64,000 nt of DNA from Pseudomonas uvaldensis (GCF_021271205.1 NZ_JAIWKS010000010.1:1-64000), one strand, 5' to 3'; shown: positions 17,195 through 26,144, counted from the stretch's first letter. The notes: a model not told the origin generated them from the sequence alone. A program made the numbers and translations.

Positions 17195-17347
17195 GGGTCA
17201 TATCCGTGATTTCAAGGCGCGGTTTTTCGCAGAAATCGGTGCGCCTGGCAAACTTTTGTGGCAAGCGGTCTTCCAGTGGGAGGGAACCGCAATGGCCGCC
17301 TCGGTTCACATGGGTATCGACCCTGCATTTCAGATAAGGATGTTCTG

Positions 17348-18409
17348 ATGATCGACTCTCGCCCACTCCACGGCTTCATTCCACCTTACATTCTCAATCG
17401 CATCATCGCCCACGGCTCCGAACAACAACGTTCCAGTGCCCTGGGCACACTGACCCACGTGCGCAACCTGCGACACAATCCTGGCCCACCCAACCATCCG
17501 CCCGCCGCAGCCGCCCTGCCCAAGCCTGGCAAGGCCGGCCGCCCACAGCGCAGCGTGCACGACGCCCAGAACACCATGGATCTGCCCGGCCAACCGGTGC
17601 GCCTCGAAGGTCAGCCGGCCAGCGGCGACCCGGCCGTCGACGAAGCCTACGACGCCCTGGGCGCCACTTACGATTTTTTCTGGAACATCCTGGGCCGTGA
17701 CTCCATCGACAACAAGGGCTTCGCCCTGGTAGGCACCGTGCATTATGGCCAAGGCTACGAGAACGCCTTCTGGAATGGCGCGCAAATGGTGTTCGGCGAC
17801 GGCGATGGGGAAATTTTCCAGCGCTTCACCCGTTCCCTGGACGTGGTGGCCCACGAGCTTGCCCATGGCGTCACCGAAAGCGAAGCGGGTTTGATTTATG
17901 CCAACCAGTCCGGCGCGTTGAACGAGTCCATCTCCGATGTGTTCGGCGTTCTGGTCAAGCAGTTCGTCCTGGAGCAGACCGCCGACCAGGCAGACTGGTT
18001 GATCGGCGCCGACCTGCTCACCGACAAGATCAACGGCGACGGCCTGCGCAGCATGTCCAACCCGGGCACGGCCTACGACGACCCACTGTTGGGCAAGGAC
18101 CCGCAACCGGCGCATATGCGCCAGTTCGTCATTACCCGCGAAGACAACGGCGGCGTGCACATCAACTCAGGCATTCCCAACCGCGCCTTTTATCTGGTCG
18201 CCACCGCGTTGGGCGGATTTGCCTGGGAAAAAGCCGGCCGGATCTGGTATGACACCTTATGCGATAGAAATCTGACCAACGACGCCACCTTCAGCGCCTT
18301 CGCCCACTTGACCGTCGAGCACGCCCGTCGGCGCTTTGGCGAACGAGAGGTTCGAGCGGTGCAGGACGGCTGGGCTCAGGTCGGCGTCAACCTGACCGAG
18401 GAGAGTTGA
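17348..18409 (+). CDS. Protealysin-like M4 (thermolysin family) metallopeptidase
   Basis: This 353-residue zinc peptidase is of the protealysin type: no signal peptide and a short propeptide with the PPYIL motif at residues 12-16 that cleaves itself off. Zinc ligands and the catalytic Glu are in HELAH (169-173), and the third ligand Glu193 is in LNESISD. GGVHINSGIPN supplies the catalytic histidine of the second lobe. The ATG at 17348 has AAGGA upstream; the open frame before it is not protein-like. Its stop overlaps the start of the inhibitor gene. Protealysin-like enzymes have been linked to cleavage of host actin and to bacterial competition. Confidence 0.88.
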   Translation: MIDSRPLHGFIPPYILNRIIAHGSEQQRSSALGTLTHVRNLRHNPGPPNHPPAAAALPKPGKAGRPQRSVHDAQNTMDLPGQPVRLEGQPASGDPAVDEAYDALGATYDFFWNILGRDSIDNKGFALVGTVHYGQGYENAFWNGAQMVFGDGDGEIFQRFTRSLDVVAHELAHGVTESEAGLIYANQSGALNESISDVFGVLVKQFVLEQTADQADWLIGADLLTDKINGDGLRSMSNPGTAYDDPLLGKDPQPAHMRQFVITREDNGGVHINSGIPNRAFYLVATALGGFAWEKAGRIWYDTLCDRNLTNDATFSAFAHLTVEHARRRFGEREVRAVQDGWAQVGVNLTEES

Positions 18410-18732
18410 TGAAGCACCTTCCAGACCTCGACGATAACGCCGTGGTACGCCTGTCCCGCCAGGGCGGCGTGGCGGCTATCCATGCCCTGACCCGGCCCCG
18501 GGAAATCGAGTTCGCCCAATGCGATATCGACCAGCGCACGCGCATCTGCTCGGTGCTGGAGGGCTGCGTGCCGCTGGCCTCGGCAGAATCGGGTCGTGGC
18601 GACCAGCGTTTTTTCCGTATCGAAGTACGCTATCGCGCCAATGACCAGGACGACGAAATGGTGCTGCAAGTGCCCGAGGACCGGGCACCTGGCGAGCTGG
18701 TTCATCTGTGGGACAAAGGTGAAGTGATCTGA
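18409..18732 (+). CDS. Emfourin-like protealysin inhibitor
   Basis: This 107-residue cytoplasmic protein starts on the last base of the protease stop (TGATG), so the two are translationally coupled. Its sequence (VVRLSRQGGVAAI near the start, DQRFFRIEVRY in the middle, a PGELVHLWDKG end) fits the emfourin family, slow tight-binding inhibitors encoded next to M4 protealysins. It most likely keeps the co-made protease silent inside the cell. The family call rests on position, size and pattern; I could not run a profile search. Confidence 0.75.
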   Translation: MKHLPDLDDNAVVRLSRQGGVAAIHALTRPREIEFAQCDIDQRTRICSVLEGCVPLASAESGRGDQRFFRIEVRYRANDQDDEMVLQVPEDRAPGELVHLWDKGEVI

Positions 18733-18734
18733 GA

Positions 18735-18782
18735 GCCTGGGCTTTGTACGAGACGTCGCCCAGGCACTTTCCGTACAAAGCC
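18735..18782. repeat. Interleaved inverted repeats between emfourin and rcnB-like gene
   Basis: Two perfect inverted repeats overlap in A-B-A'-B' order: GCCTGGGC (18735-18742) with GCCCAGGC (18758-18765), and GGCTTTGTACG (18740-18750) with CGTACAAAGCC (18772-18782). The arms share three bases, so the two hairpins compete or form a pseudoknot. It fills the space between two convergent genes and has no T-tract. Confidence 0.6.
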
Positions 18783-19090
18783 TAACGCGTAGCTGGCACG
18801 ATCTTGACGATGGCACCCGACACGGTTTCGATCAGCAGGTATTTGTCGTCGATTTGCACCCATTGCTGGTCGCTTGTCGGCTGCTCGAGTTGTTTCTGCT
18901 TCCAGTCCTTCACGGCCCTGTCGGCGCGCTGGTAGTCCGCTGGTACGCGGTCGTTCTCCACCAGCCTGCGGCCATTGCTCGGCGAGTGCTCCAAGGCATC
19001 GCCGGTCTTCTCGACTGCGTGCGTCGCAGGCCCAAGGACGGCGAGACCGGCGATCAGAAGCAGACTGGCGGTCAGGGTTGGTTTACGCAT
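18782..19090 (-). CDS. RcnB-family small periplasmic protein
   Basis: This 102-residue protein has a signal peptide of about 25 residues (MRKPTLTASLLLIAGLAVLG then a THA cleavage site). The C-terminal RcnB-type pattern is QQWVQIDDKYLLIETVSGAIVKIV. In E. coli, RcnB acts in periplasmic nickel/cobalt balance, but most Pseudomonas paralogues are of unknown role. I chose the ATG at 19090 because it starts the signal peptide; the frame runs further upstream into a REP element. No metal efflux gene is adjacent. Confidence 0.78.
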   Translation of the reverse strand: MRKPTLTASLLLIAGLAVLGPATHAVEKTGDALEHSPSNGRRLVENDRVPADYQRADRAVKDWKQKQLEQPTSDQQWVQIDDKYLLIETVSGAIVKIVPATR

Positions 19091-19163
19091 AGAAAAAACT
19101 CCAGTTTTCGAGGGACTGAAGCTGGGACTTCGCGGGCGGCGAATCATTCCGTTGACTGTGGCC

Positions 19164-19192
19164 GTGACGAGGGAAGCTTGCTCCCTCGCCAC
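19164..19192. repeat. REP-type palindrome (GAGGGAAGCTTGCTCCCTC)
   Basis: GTGACGAGGGA and TCCCTCGCCAC arms flank AGCTTGC, in the divergent promoter region between the RcnB-like gene and alkC. It is another member of the GGCGAGGG repeat family seen at 5082 and 44998. Confidence 0.75.
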
Positions 19193-19230
19193 GGGATATA
19201 GTGAAACCCCCTTGGACGACGGACCCCACC

Positions 19231-20334
19231 ATGACAACCCCGACCACTGCCTCCCCTGCCCTCAAGGAAATCTTCAACACCGCACGCCTGGAACACATCG
19301 CCAGCGAAATGAGCGCGGTGTACCCGGCATTCGACGCCAAGGCCTTCCTGCGCATGGCCAACGAGGGGCTGGCCGAGTTGTCGGTGATGCAACGCATGGC
19401 CCGGGTCAGCGAGTGCCTGCATGCCGTGCTGCCCCTGAGCTATGAGGCCTCGCTGGACGTGCTGCGGGATCTGGCCCCGCGACTGAACAGCATGTTCGTC
19501 AGCATGTTCCTGCCTCACTACGTTGCCCGCCATGGCCGGCACGCCTTCGACCTGTCCCTGGACGCGCTCAAGTATTTCACCCGGTTCGGTTCTTCGGAAT
19601 TCGCGGTGCGGCACTTCCTGCGCGACGATCTGGAACGCAGCCTCAAGGTCATGCACACCTGGGCGCTGGATCCCGACGAGCACGTACGACGCCTGGCCAG
19701 CGAAGGCAGCCGTCCGCGGCTGCCGTGGTCGTTTCACCTGGAGCCGATCCAGGCCAACCCCGAACTCACCGCCACAATCCTGGAGACCCTAAAGGCCGAC
19801 AGCAGCCTCTATGTGCGCAAGTCTGTGGCCAATCACCTCAACGATGTGACCAAGCAGCATCCCGACTGGGTGCTGGACCGGATCGAAGGCTGGCCGCTGC
19901 AAGACCGCCATACCGCCTGGATTGCCCGGCACGCGCTGCGCAGCCTGATCAAGCAGGGCGATCCCAGGGCGTTGGCCGTCATCGGGGTAGGCGGCAAGGC
20001 CCAGGTCCGGGTTTCGGAATTGAAGGTGACACCTGCGGTGATTCGCCTCGGAGAGCAGATCACGCTGTCCTTCAAGGTGCAGTCCACCCTGGAAGAACCC
20101 CAGCGCCTGGTGGTCGACTATGCCATCGATTATGTGAAAGCCTCGGGCGGCACCTCGGCCAAGGTGTTCAAGCTAAAGACCTTCGATCTGCCGGCCCACG
20201 GCTGCGTCGCCCTGAGTCGCTCCCAATCCATTCGCGAGCTGACCACTCGCCGGCACTACGCGGGCCGGCACGCGGTGCACCTGCTGGTCAATGGCGAGCG
20301 ACTGGGGAGCACGGCGTTCGACATCCTTGCCTGA
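19231..20334 (+). CDS. alkC: AlkC-family DNA glycosylase with C-terminal Ig-like domain
   Basis: This 367-residue HEAT-like repeat glycosylase removes 3-methyladenine and related bases without base flipping. The helical repeats span about residues 10-255 (VMHTWALDPDEHVRRLASEG, YVRKSVANHLNDVTKQHPDWV). A C-terminal Ig-like beta domain (about 260-367, LKVTPAVIRLGEQITLSFKV) is a known AlkC variant, including in P. fluorescens. The ATG at 19231 follows the REP at 19164-19192, so earlier in-frame starts are unlikely. It stands alone, far from the alkB-ada genes at 58.6 kb. Confidence 0.87.
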   Translation: MTTPTTASPALKEIFNTARLEHIASEMSAVYPAFDAKAFLRMANEGLAELSVMQRMARVSECLHAVLPLSYEASLDVLRDLAPRLNSMFVSMFLPHYVARHGRHAFDLSLDALKYFTRFGSSEFAVRHFLRDDLERSLKVMHTWALDPDEHVRRLASEGSRPRLPWSFHLEPIQANPELTATILETLKADSSLYVRKSVANHLNDVTKQHPDWVLDRIEGWPLQDRHTAWIARHALRSLIKQGDPRALAVIGVGGKAQVRVSELKVTPAVIRLGEQITLSFKVQSTLEEPQRLVVDYAIDYVKASGGTSAKVFKLKTFDLPAHGCVALSRSQSIRELTTRRHYAGRHAVHLLVNGERLGSTAFDILA

Positions 20335-20341
20335 CGCCCAA

Positions 20342-22420
20342 TCAGACCGCCACCATCCGTGGCGCCTGGCGGATATTCTGCAGGAAACGCTCCGCCGGCA
20401 ACGGATGCCCCAGCAGGTAGCCCTGTAAAGAATCGCAGCCCAGCTCGGTCAGGAAGCTCTGTTGCACATCCGTCTCCACACCTTCGGCGACAATGCGCAG
20501 ACCAAGGGCCTGGCCGAGGGCGACAATGGCCGAGACGATGGCGGCGTCGTCGCTGTCATGCTCCAGGTCACGCACGAAACCACGATCGATCTTCAGTTCG
20601 TTGGCCGGTAGCCGCTTGAGGTACATCAGGCTCGAATAGCCGGTGCCGAAGTCGTCGATGGACAAGTCCACGCCCATGTCCGACAGCTGTTGCAGCACCG
20701 TCATGCTCGCATCCGCGTCGCTCATGGCCGTGGTTTCAGTGATTTCCAGGGTCAGGCTGTTGGCCGGCAGACAATGCGTCTCCAGCGCCTTGGCCACGCT
20801 TTGCACCAGGCCCGCGTGGCAGAACTGCAAGGCCGACAGGTTCACCGCGATGCGCCAGTCGGTATAGCCGAGCACGTACCATTCGCGCATCTGGCGGCAG
20901 GCCTCGTTCAGTACCCATTCACCGATGGCGATGATCAGGCCGGTCTTTTCCGCCAGGTCGATGAAAGTGTCGGGCATCAACAGGCCCTGGGTCGGATGGT
21001 TCCAGCGCAACAACGCCTCTGCGCCCACCGGACGGCCGTTGGCGGCGTCGAACTTGGGCTGGTAATGCAGGCTGAATTGCCGCTGTTCAACAGCGATACG
21101 CAAATCCTGGAGCAATTGCAGTTGCTTGCGAGCGTTGCTGTTCATGGAGGCATCGAAGAAGCTGTAGCCGTTCTTGCCGGAACCCTTGGCGTGATACATC
21201 GCTGCATCGGCATTCATCAGCAACTCTTCGGCGTTCTGGCCATTTCCGGGGTACAGCGCGATGCCGACGCTGGCGGAGATCTGCAGGTCATGTTCGGCGA
21301 CCCGGAACGTACGACCAATCAACCCGACCTGGCGTGCCGCCAGCCGCAAGGCGTCGTCGGGCTCGGCCAGTTGCACCAGCAGCACGAACTCATCGCCGCC
21401 AATCCGCGCCAGCGTGTCCTGGCTGCGCAGGTCTTCGCGCAGGCGCAGGGCCACGTCCCGCAACAACAAGTCACCCATGTGATGACCAAAGGCGTCGTTG
21501 ACCGGTTTGAAGCCGTCCAGGTCGATGAACATCAAGGCGAAGCAGCCTCCCTGCTCCCGCACCCGGTGCATGGCCTGACCGATGCGGTCGGCCAGCAGTA
21601 CACGGTTGGGCAACCCGGTGAGCGGGTCATGCAGGGCCAGTTGGGTCAGCTCACGGTTGGCCAGGGTCAACGATTGAGCCAGCTCTGCGGTACGGGCTTC
21701 CAGGCGTGCATCGAGAATCGACGTCAGCAGGGCAATGGCCAGCACCGCCAGGGTGGTGATCAACACGATGTTGTCCAACCCCTTGCCGCTGAGCCCATCC
21801 AGGGCGCCGCAAAAACTGCCTTCGCGAAACTGGGCCCCGGCCATGCCGGTGTAATGCATGCCAACAATGGCGCCCCCCATGATCACCGCTGCGCCGGCCC
21901 GGGCCAGTCGCACATGTGGGGTGTTCTGGCGCAGGCGAAAGGCTATCCACAGGGCCGCCGCAGAGGCTCCCACCGCGATCAGCAGCGAAGCACTGAACAG
22001 CGTCGGGTCATAGTCGATGCCCGGTTGCATCTGCAACGCCGCCATGCCGGTGTAATGCATGGCGCTGATGCCGGCGCCCATGATCAGTGCCCCAAACGCC
22101 AACTGCCACGCAGGCAACCGGGGCTGGCTGACCAGCCACAGGGCGAAACCGCAGGAAAGGACGGCGATGAGCAGCGACAGCGCGGTGATCGATACGTCGT
22201 AGCCCAGCTCCACCGGCAAGGTAAACGCCAACATGCCGATGAAGTGCATGGACCATACGCCCACCCCCATCGCCAGCGAGCCACCGGCCATCCATAAATA
22301 CGCCGCGCGCCCGTGGGTGGTGGCGATACGTCCGGCCAAATCCAGCGCGGTGTAGGACGCCAGCACTGCAACCAACAGGGAAATCAAAACAAGGGCGGGG
22401 GAATAGCTGCCGATGAGCAT
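20342..22420 (-). CDS. mucR: MHYT-GGDEF-EAL c-di-GMP enzyme (MucR)
   Basis: This 692-residue inner-membrane protein both makes and may degrade cyclic di-GMP. The N-terminal seven-helix MHYT sensor has its three repeats (MHFIGM near 58, MHYTGM near 120 and near 190), thought to bind metal and sense a gas or redox state. The GGDEF domain keeps DPLTGLPNR and the intact IGGDEF active site. The EAL domain keeps EALLRW and DDFGTGYSS. Domain order and length match P. aeruginosa MucR (685), which regulates alginate and nitrate-linked biofilm dispersal. Confidence 0.92.
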   Translation of the reverse strand: MLIGSYSPALVLISLLVAVLASYTALDLAGRIATTHGRAAYLWMAGGSLAMGVGVWSMHFIGMLAFTLPVELGYDVSITALSLLIAVLSCGFALWLVSQPRLPAWQLAFGALIMGAGISAMHYTGMAALQMQPGIDYDPTLFSASLLIAVGASAAALWIAFRLRQNTPHVRLARAGAAVIMGGAIVGMHYTGMAGAQFREGSFCGALDGLSGKGLDNIVLITTLAVLAIALLTSILDARLEARTAELAQSLTLANRELTQLALHDPLTGLPNRVLLADRIGQAMHRVREQGGCFALMFIDLDGFKPVNDAFGHHMGDLLLRDVALRLREDLRSQDTLARIGGDEFVLLVQLAEPDDALRLAARQVGLIGRTFRVAEHDLQISASVGIALYPGNGQNAEELLMNADAAMYHAKGSGKNGYSFFDASMNSNARKQLQLLQDLRIAVEQRQFSLHYQPKFDAANGRPVGAEALLRWNHPTQGLLMPDTFIDLAEKTGLIIAIGEWVLNEACRQMREWYVLGYTDWRIAVNLSALQFCHAGLVQSVAKALETHCLPANSLTLEITETTAMSDADASMTVLQQLSDMGVDLSIDDFGTGYSSLMYLKRLPANELKIDRGFVRDLEHDSDDAAIVSAIVALGQALGLRIVAEGVETDVQQSFLTELGCDSLQGYLLGHPLPAERFLQNIRQAPRMVAV

Positions 22421-22492
22421 GGAGTTTTCTCGTAACTGGAAAGCCGAACTGCCTCCATGCCCGGTTTAGGTAAGCGATTGTACACAACCGTA

Positions 22493-22506
22493 TCGTGCGC
22501 GCACGA
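22493..22506. promoter_or_regulatory. 14-bp perfect palindrome upstream of mucR
   Basis: TCGTGCGCGCACGA is perfectly symmetric and lies about 75 bp before the mucR start in the 253-bp gap shared with the divergent pncA. It may be an operator. No known regulator consensus is recognised. Confidence 0.35.
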
Positions 22507-22673
22507 ACCGAATATCAAAAAGCCATTATTTACGACGAAATACATGGGGCTTTCCACAAGGCTCCACCGATAAGGCAACATCAGGACCGGCATGCAGACG
22601 CCTTCATAAAAAACAGCTTCCTTGCAATGCGGGTTGGCTAAGCTGGGAAAAGCCACTTCAGGAGAAGCCATTC

Positions 22674-23315
22674 ATGTCCCTTCCAGACACCAGGGCCACG
22701 ACCACCGCGCTGCTGGTGATCGATGTCCAGAACGATTTCATCCCCGGCGGCCAACTGGCCGTTCCGGGGGGCGACGAGATTGTGCCGTTGATCAACCGCC
22801 TGGGCCGCTCCTTCGCACAGGTCGTCCTCGCACAGGACTGGCATCCGGCCGGACACGCCTCGTTTGCCTCCAGTCATCCCGGCAAGCAGCCTTTTGACCT
22901 CATCGAGTTGCCGTACGGCGAGCAGAAACTCTGGCCCGACCACTGCATACAAGGCACCCAGGGCGCCGCGCTGCACCCTGCACTGGACCTGCCCCACGCG
23001 CAACTGATCATTCGCAAGGGTTGCAATCCGGCCATCGACAGCTACTCGGCCTTCATGGAAGCCGACCGTCGAACCCCCACCGGGTTGGCGGGCTACCTCA
23101 AGGAGCGCGGCATCGATACCGTCTACCTGGTAGGCCTGGCGCTGGATTTCTGCGTCATGTTCTCGGCCCTGGATGCCCGGGCCGCCGGGTTCAACGCGTT
23201 CGTGGTGGTCGACGCCTGCCGTGGCATTGATATCGACGGTTCGATGACTACGGCGATCCGGCGCATGCAGGAGGCTAACGTGGCATTGATCCAGTCCAGC
23301 GCCCTGGCGGGCTAG
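22674..23315 (+). CDS. pncA: Nicotinamidase / pyrazinamidase
   Basis: This 213-residue isochorismatase-fold amidohydrolase turns nicotinamide into nicotinate for NAD salvage. The catalytic triad is visible: Asp in VIDVQNDF, Lys in IRKGCNP and the nucleophilic Cys in ALDFCVMFS. Metal ligands are the Asp and two His of QDWHPAGHASF. The start has an AGGAGAAG site nine bases before it. A DUF1345 membrane protein gene follows after five bases, so the two are probably cotranscribed. Confidence 0.93.
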   Translation: MSLPDTRATTTALLVIDVQNDFIPGGQLAVPGGDEIVPLINRLGRSFAQVVLAQDWHPAGHASFASSHPGKQPFDLIELPYGEQKLWPDHCIQGTQGAALHPALDLPHAQLIIRKGCNPAIDSYSAFMEADRRTPTGLAGYLKERGIDTVYLVGLALDFCVMFSALDARAAGFNAFVVVDACRGIDIDGSMTTAIRRMQEANVALIQSSALAG

Positions 23316-23320
23316 CGCCC

Positions 23321-23962
23321 ATGTCTTTTCTCGCTCGCACCCATCCACGACTTTCCGCGGCCACGGTCCTTGGTTTGATCGCGGGATTTCTGCTGCCCGT
23401 GGACTCGGTCATCGGCAAGATCCTGGCCGGCTGGAACGTCGGGGTCTGGTCCTATCTGGCACTGATGTTCTGGCTGACGGTGCAAGCCAAGGCGCCCGAT
23501 GTCAGGCGCATCGCCGAGATCGAAGACGAAAACGCGGGACTGGTGTTGCTGATGGTCTGCATCGCGGCATTGGCCAGCCTGGCGACTATCACCTTCGAGC
23601 TGGCCGGCAGCCGTGAGTTGCAAACCGCCGGCAAGTTGCTGCATTACGGTTTCACCGCGCTCACGGTCATAGGGTCGTGGCTGCTGATCGGCGTGATCTT
23701 CAGCCTGCATTATGCGCGGCTGTTTTACACCTGGGACGGCAAGGAGCCGGCCCTGCGCTTCGCCGAGGGCTTGACCACCCCCAACTATTGGGACTTCCTG
23801 TACTTCTCGTTCACCATCGGGGTGGCGGTGCAGACATCGGACGTGGGCGTCGCCACCCGGCAGCTGCGCAAGATCGTACTGGCGCAATCGTTGATCGGGT
23901 TTGTGTTCAACACGGCGATCCTGGGGTTCTCGATCAATATCGCGGCGGGGTTGTTCGGCTGA
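23321..23962 (+). CDS. DUF1345 family membrane protein
   Basis: This 213-residue protein has about five predicted transmembrane helices (near residues 12-32, 38-58, 72-92, 107-128 and 185-207). The family-conserved region is TTPNYWDFLYFSFTIGVAVQTSD, present near residue 150 and spoken of here by its motif NYWDFLYFSF. The function of DUF1345 is unknown. It sits five bases after pncA and ends one base before the stop of the convergent sensor kinase gene, so no terminator separates them. Confidence 0.82.
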   Translation: MSFLARTHPRLSAATVLGLIAGFLLPVDSVIGKILAGWNVGVWSYLALMFWLTVQAKAPDVRRIAEIEDENAGLVLLMVCIAALASLATITFELAGSRELQTAGKLLHYGFTALTVIGSWLLIGVIFSLHYARLFYTWDGKEPALRFAEGLTTPNYWDFLYFSFTIGVAVQTSDVGVATRQLRKIVLAQSLIGFVFNTAILGFSINIAAGLFG

Positions 23963-25261
23963 TCAGGGCGCCGGCAGCCACAACCTGAACCGCGCCCCAC
24001 CCAGCGGCGAGGCCTCGACCGTCAACGTACCGCCCTGGGCCTCCAGAGCACGGCGGCTGATGGCCAGGCCGAGGCCGAAGCCGCCCGTGGCGCGGTCGCG
24101 GCTGCGGTCCAGACGGTAGAACGGCTCGAACACCCGCTCACGCTCGTCGTCGGGAATGCCGATACCGTCGTCGTCCACCCAGATCTCGCAACCTTGATCG
24201 CTGACCAGCACCCCGACCTGGATCCGCTTCTCGCAATAACGCATGGCGTTGCGCAACAGGTTCTGCAACGCCCGGGCGGTCAGGCGCGGGTCCAGCACGA
24301 AACGCTCCAGGGTGCCGTGCAGCAACACGTCGATCACCACGTCCGGCGCCGCCAGGTCCTCATCGACGCTGCCCAGGATGCTGTCGATGAACTCGTCCAG
24401 CGGCACTTCGACCCGCTCGGGCAGACGCGCCGGATTTTGCAAACGGCTATAGGACAGCAATTCCAGCACCAGCTCATCCAACTCGCGAATGTGCGCCACC
24501 AACCCCTGCAGGCGTTCGCGGCTGGCGGGTGGCAGGTCGTCGGACAACGCCAGGGCCAGGCCGAAATCGAGCCGGGTCAAGGGGGTGCGCAGTTCGTGGG
24601 AGACCGCGTTGAGCAAATCGCGCTGCTGGTTGAGCAACTTCTCGATGTCGCCGGCCATGGTATCGAACACATGGGCCAGGCTGCCGATGTTCGAGCTGGA
24701 GGCGATGTGGGTTCGTTCGCTCAAATACCCCTTGCCGAAACGTTCGGCGGTGCGCTTGAGGCGCTCCAGATCGCGCCAGTGGGGGCGCAGCCAGAGCAAC
24801 AGGCAGGCGAGCAGCGTCGCGCCGATCAGCACGTTGATGCTCCAGTACAACCAACTGACATCAGCCGGGTCCGGCGGGACAACCATCTTGACCGCCATCT
24901 GCCCATCCAATGGCGACACCGCCAGGGTCCGCCAACCCCATTCGCCGAGGCGCACCACGTTCTCACCGCGTTTGAGGCGCGCCTGCTCGTCGGTGCTGAA
25001 GCCATTATCGTCGATGGGCACCAGTTCGATGCGCAACGGGTCGAATTCCTTATCCATTTGCGCCGCCAGCGCCGGCCACTGCGCCCCGGGCGCCGCATGG
25101 AACTGCTTGACCATCAGGGTTTGCAGGCCACGGGAATAGTCGAGGTTGTAAGTCAGGAAGCGCTCGTGGAACAGACGGATCACCAGTTCCGGCATCAGGT
25201 AGATCGCCGCGCTGTAGGACACAATGGTGACCAGGTAAAGACGGATCAGCAGCTTCCACAT
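23963..25261 (-). CDS. RstB-like sensor histidine kinase
   Basis: This 432-residue membrane kinase has TM1 (about 6-27), a periplasmic loop of about 115 residues, TM2 (about 143-163), a HAMP region, the H-box AVSHELRTPLTR, the N-box LLRNAMRYCE, and G-boxes DDDGIGIPDDE and GGFGLGLAIS. The sensor loop (LRIELVPIDDNGFSTDEQARLKRGENVV style) resembles RstB. Its ligand is unknown. It follows its response regulator by four bases. The pair faces an RND pump across the accessory block at 26.2-32.5 kb, and the pump may be its output. Confidence 0.87.
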   Translation of the reverse strand: MWKLLIRLYLVTIVSYSAAIYLMPELVIRLFHERFLTYNLDYSRGLQTLMVKQFHAAPGAQWPALAAQMDKEFDPLRIELVPIDDNGFSTDEQARLKRGENVVRLGEWGWRTLAVSPLDGQMAVKMVVPPDPADVSWLYWSINVLIGATLLACLLLWLRPHWRDLERLKRTAERFGKGYLSERTHIASSSNIGSLAHVFDTMAGDIEKLLNQQRDLLNAVSHELRTPLTRLDFGLALALSDDLPPASRERLQGLVAHIRELDELVLELLSYSRLQNPARLPERVEVPLDEFIDSILGSVDEDLAAPDVVIDVLLHGTLERFVLDPRLTARALQNLLRNAMRYCEKRIQVGVLVSDQGCEIWVDDDGIGIPDDERERVFEPFYRLDRSRDRATGGFGLGLAISRRALEAQGGTLTVEASPLGGARFRLWLPAP

Positions 25262-25265
25262 GGGC

Positions 25266-25967
25266 TCAGCATTCCCACTCGGAACGGCTGAACAGATACC
25301 CTTTGCCCCACACGGTCTTGATCTTGCGCGCCTCGCCAGCGTTGTCGTCGAACTTGCGCCGCAACTTGGAAATCGCCACGTCCACCGAACGGTCGGTGCC
25401 GTTGAACTCGATGCCCCGCAGGCGTTGCAGGATCTGGTCGCGACTCAGCACTTCGCCCGAATGCCGGGCCAGCACCACCAGCAGGTTGTACTCACCGCTG
25501 GACAGCTCCACCGGCTGGCCGCGCCAGGTCACGGTGCGCTCGGACAAGTCGATGCACAGGTTGCCCATCAGGATGCGGTCGTTGACCGTCTGGGGTTCGG
25601 TGAGGCTGCTGCGCCGCAGCAAGGTACGGACCCGCGCCAGCAAAACCCGGGGCTCGCACGGTTTGGTGACGTAGTCGTCGGCGCCCATCTCCAGGCCCAG
25701 CACCTGATCGTGACTGTCGTCCCGGGCAGTGAGCATCAGGATTGGCAAGGACGCCGAATCGGCCCGCAGCAAGCGGCAGACCTGCAAGCCGTCCAGGCCG
25801 GGCAGCATGAGGTCGAGGATCACCAGGTCCGGCGGATCGACCCGCGCCCGCTCACGCACATGATCACCACGGCTGAGCACGCTGACCTGATAACCATTGC
25901 GTTCCAGGTAACTGGCGATCAGTTCGCTGAGGGCGGTGTCGTCTTCCACCAGAAGGATGTTGGGCAT
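25266..25967 (-). CDS. OmpR/RstA-like response regulator
   Basis: This 233-residue regulator has a receiver domain (acidic pair VEDD, phospho-Asp in VILDLMLPG, Lys in VTKPCEP) and an OmpR winged-helix domain ending in TVWGKGYLFS. The ATG at 25967 begins the receiver cleanly; the longer frame upstream runs into a REP doublet. It is the first gene of the pair with the RstB-like kinase. A 45-bp sequence about 180 bp upstream (26145-26189) recurs directly before the RND pump operon and has ACA triplets at 10-11 bp steps, the spacing expected of an OmpR-family operator. Confidence 0.88.
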   Translation of the reverse strand: MPNILLVEDDTALSELIASYLERNGYQVSVLSRGDHVRERARVDPPDLVILDLMLPGLDGLQVCRLLRADSASLPILMLTARDDSHDQVLGLEMGADDYVTKPCEPRVLLARVRTLLRRSSLTEPQTVNDRILMGNLCIDLSERTVTWRGQPVELSSGEYNLLVVLARHSGEVLSRDQILQRLRGIEFNGTDRSVDVAISKLRRKFDDNAGEARKIKTVWGKGYLFSRSEWEC

Positions 25968-26008
25968 GGGCGATTCCAGAAAAGTGCTGTGGCGCCTGAT
26001 AGATCCTC

Positions 26009-26076
26009 TTCGCGAGCAAGCCCGCTCCCACAAGGTTCACGCAAACCCTGTGGGAGCGAGCCTGCTCGCGATGAGG
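26009..26076. repeat. REP doublet (REPIN) upstream of the response regulator
   Basis: Inverted copies of CGCGAGCAAGCCCGCTCCCAC (first arm, 26011-26031) and GTGGGAGCGAGCCTGCTCGCG (second arm, 26050-26070) lie 18 bp apart. They sit between the response regulator and the direct repeat at 26145-26189, and the first arm is just inside the longest possible response regulator frame. Confidence 0.8.
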
Positions 26077-26144
26077 CCCTGCCAGGCGCAGGAAATCTCA
26101 AGCTGCCAAGGATATACGCCCTCACCCACCCCCGAGCAAACCCC

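Noticed and set aside
20690..22297. 535-codon plus-strand frame opposite mucR
   Set aside because: Gln/His-rich antisense translation of a clear MHYT-GGDEF-EAL gene.
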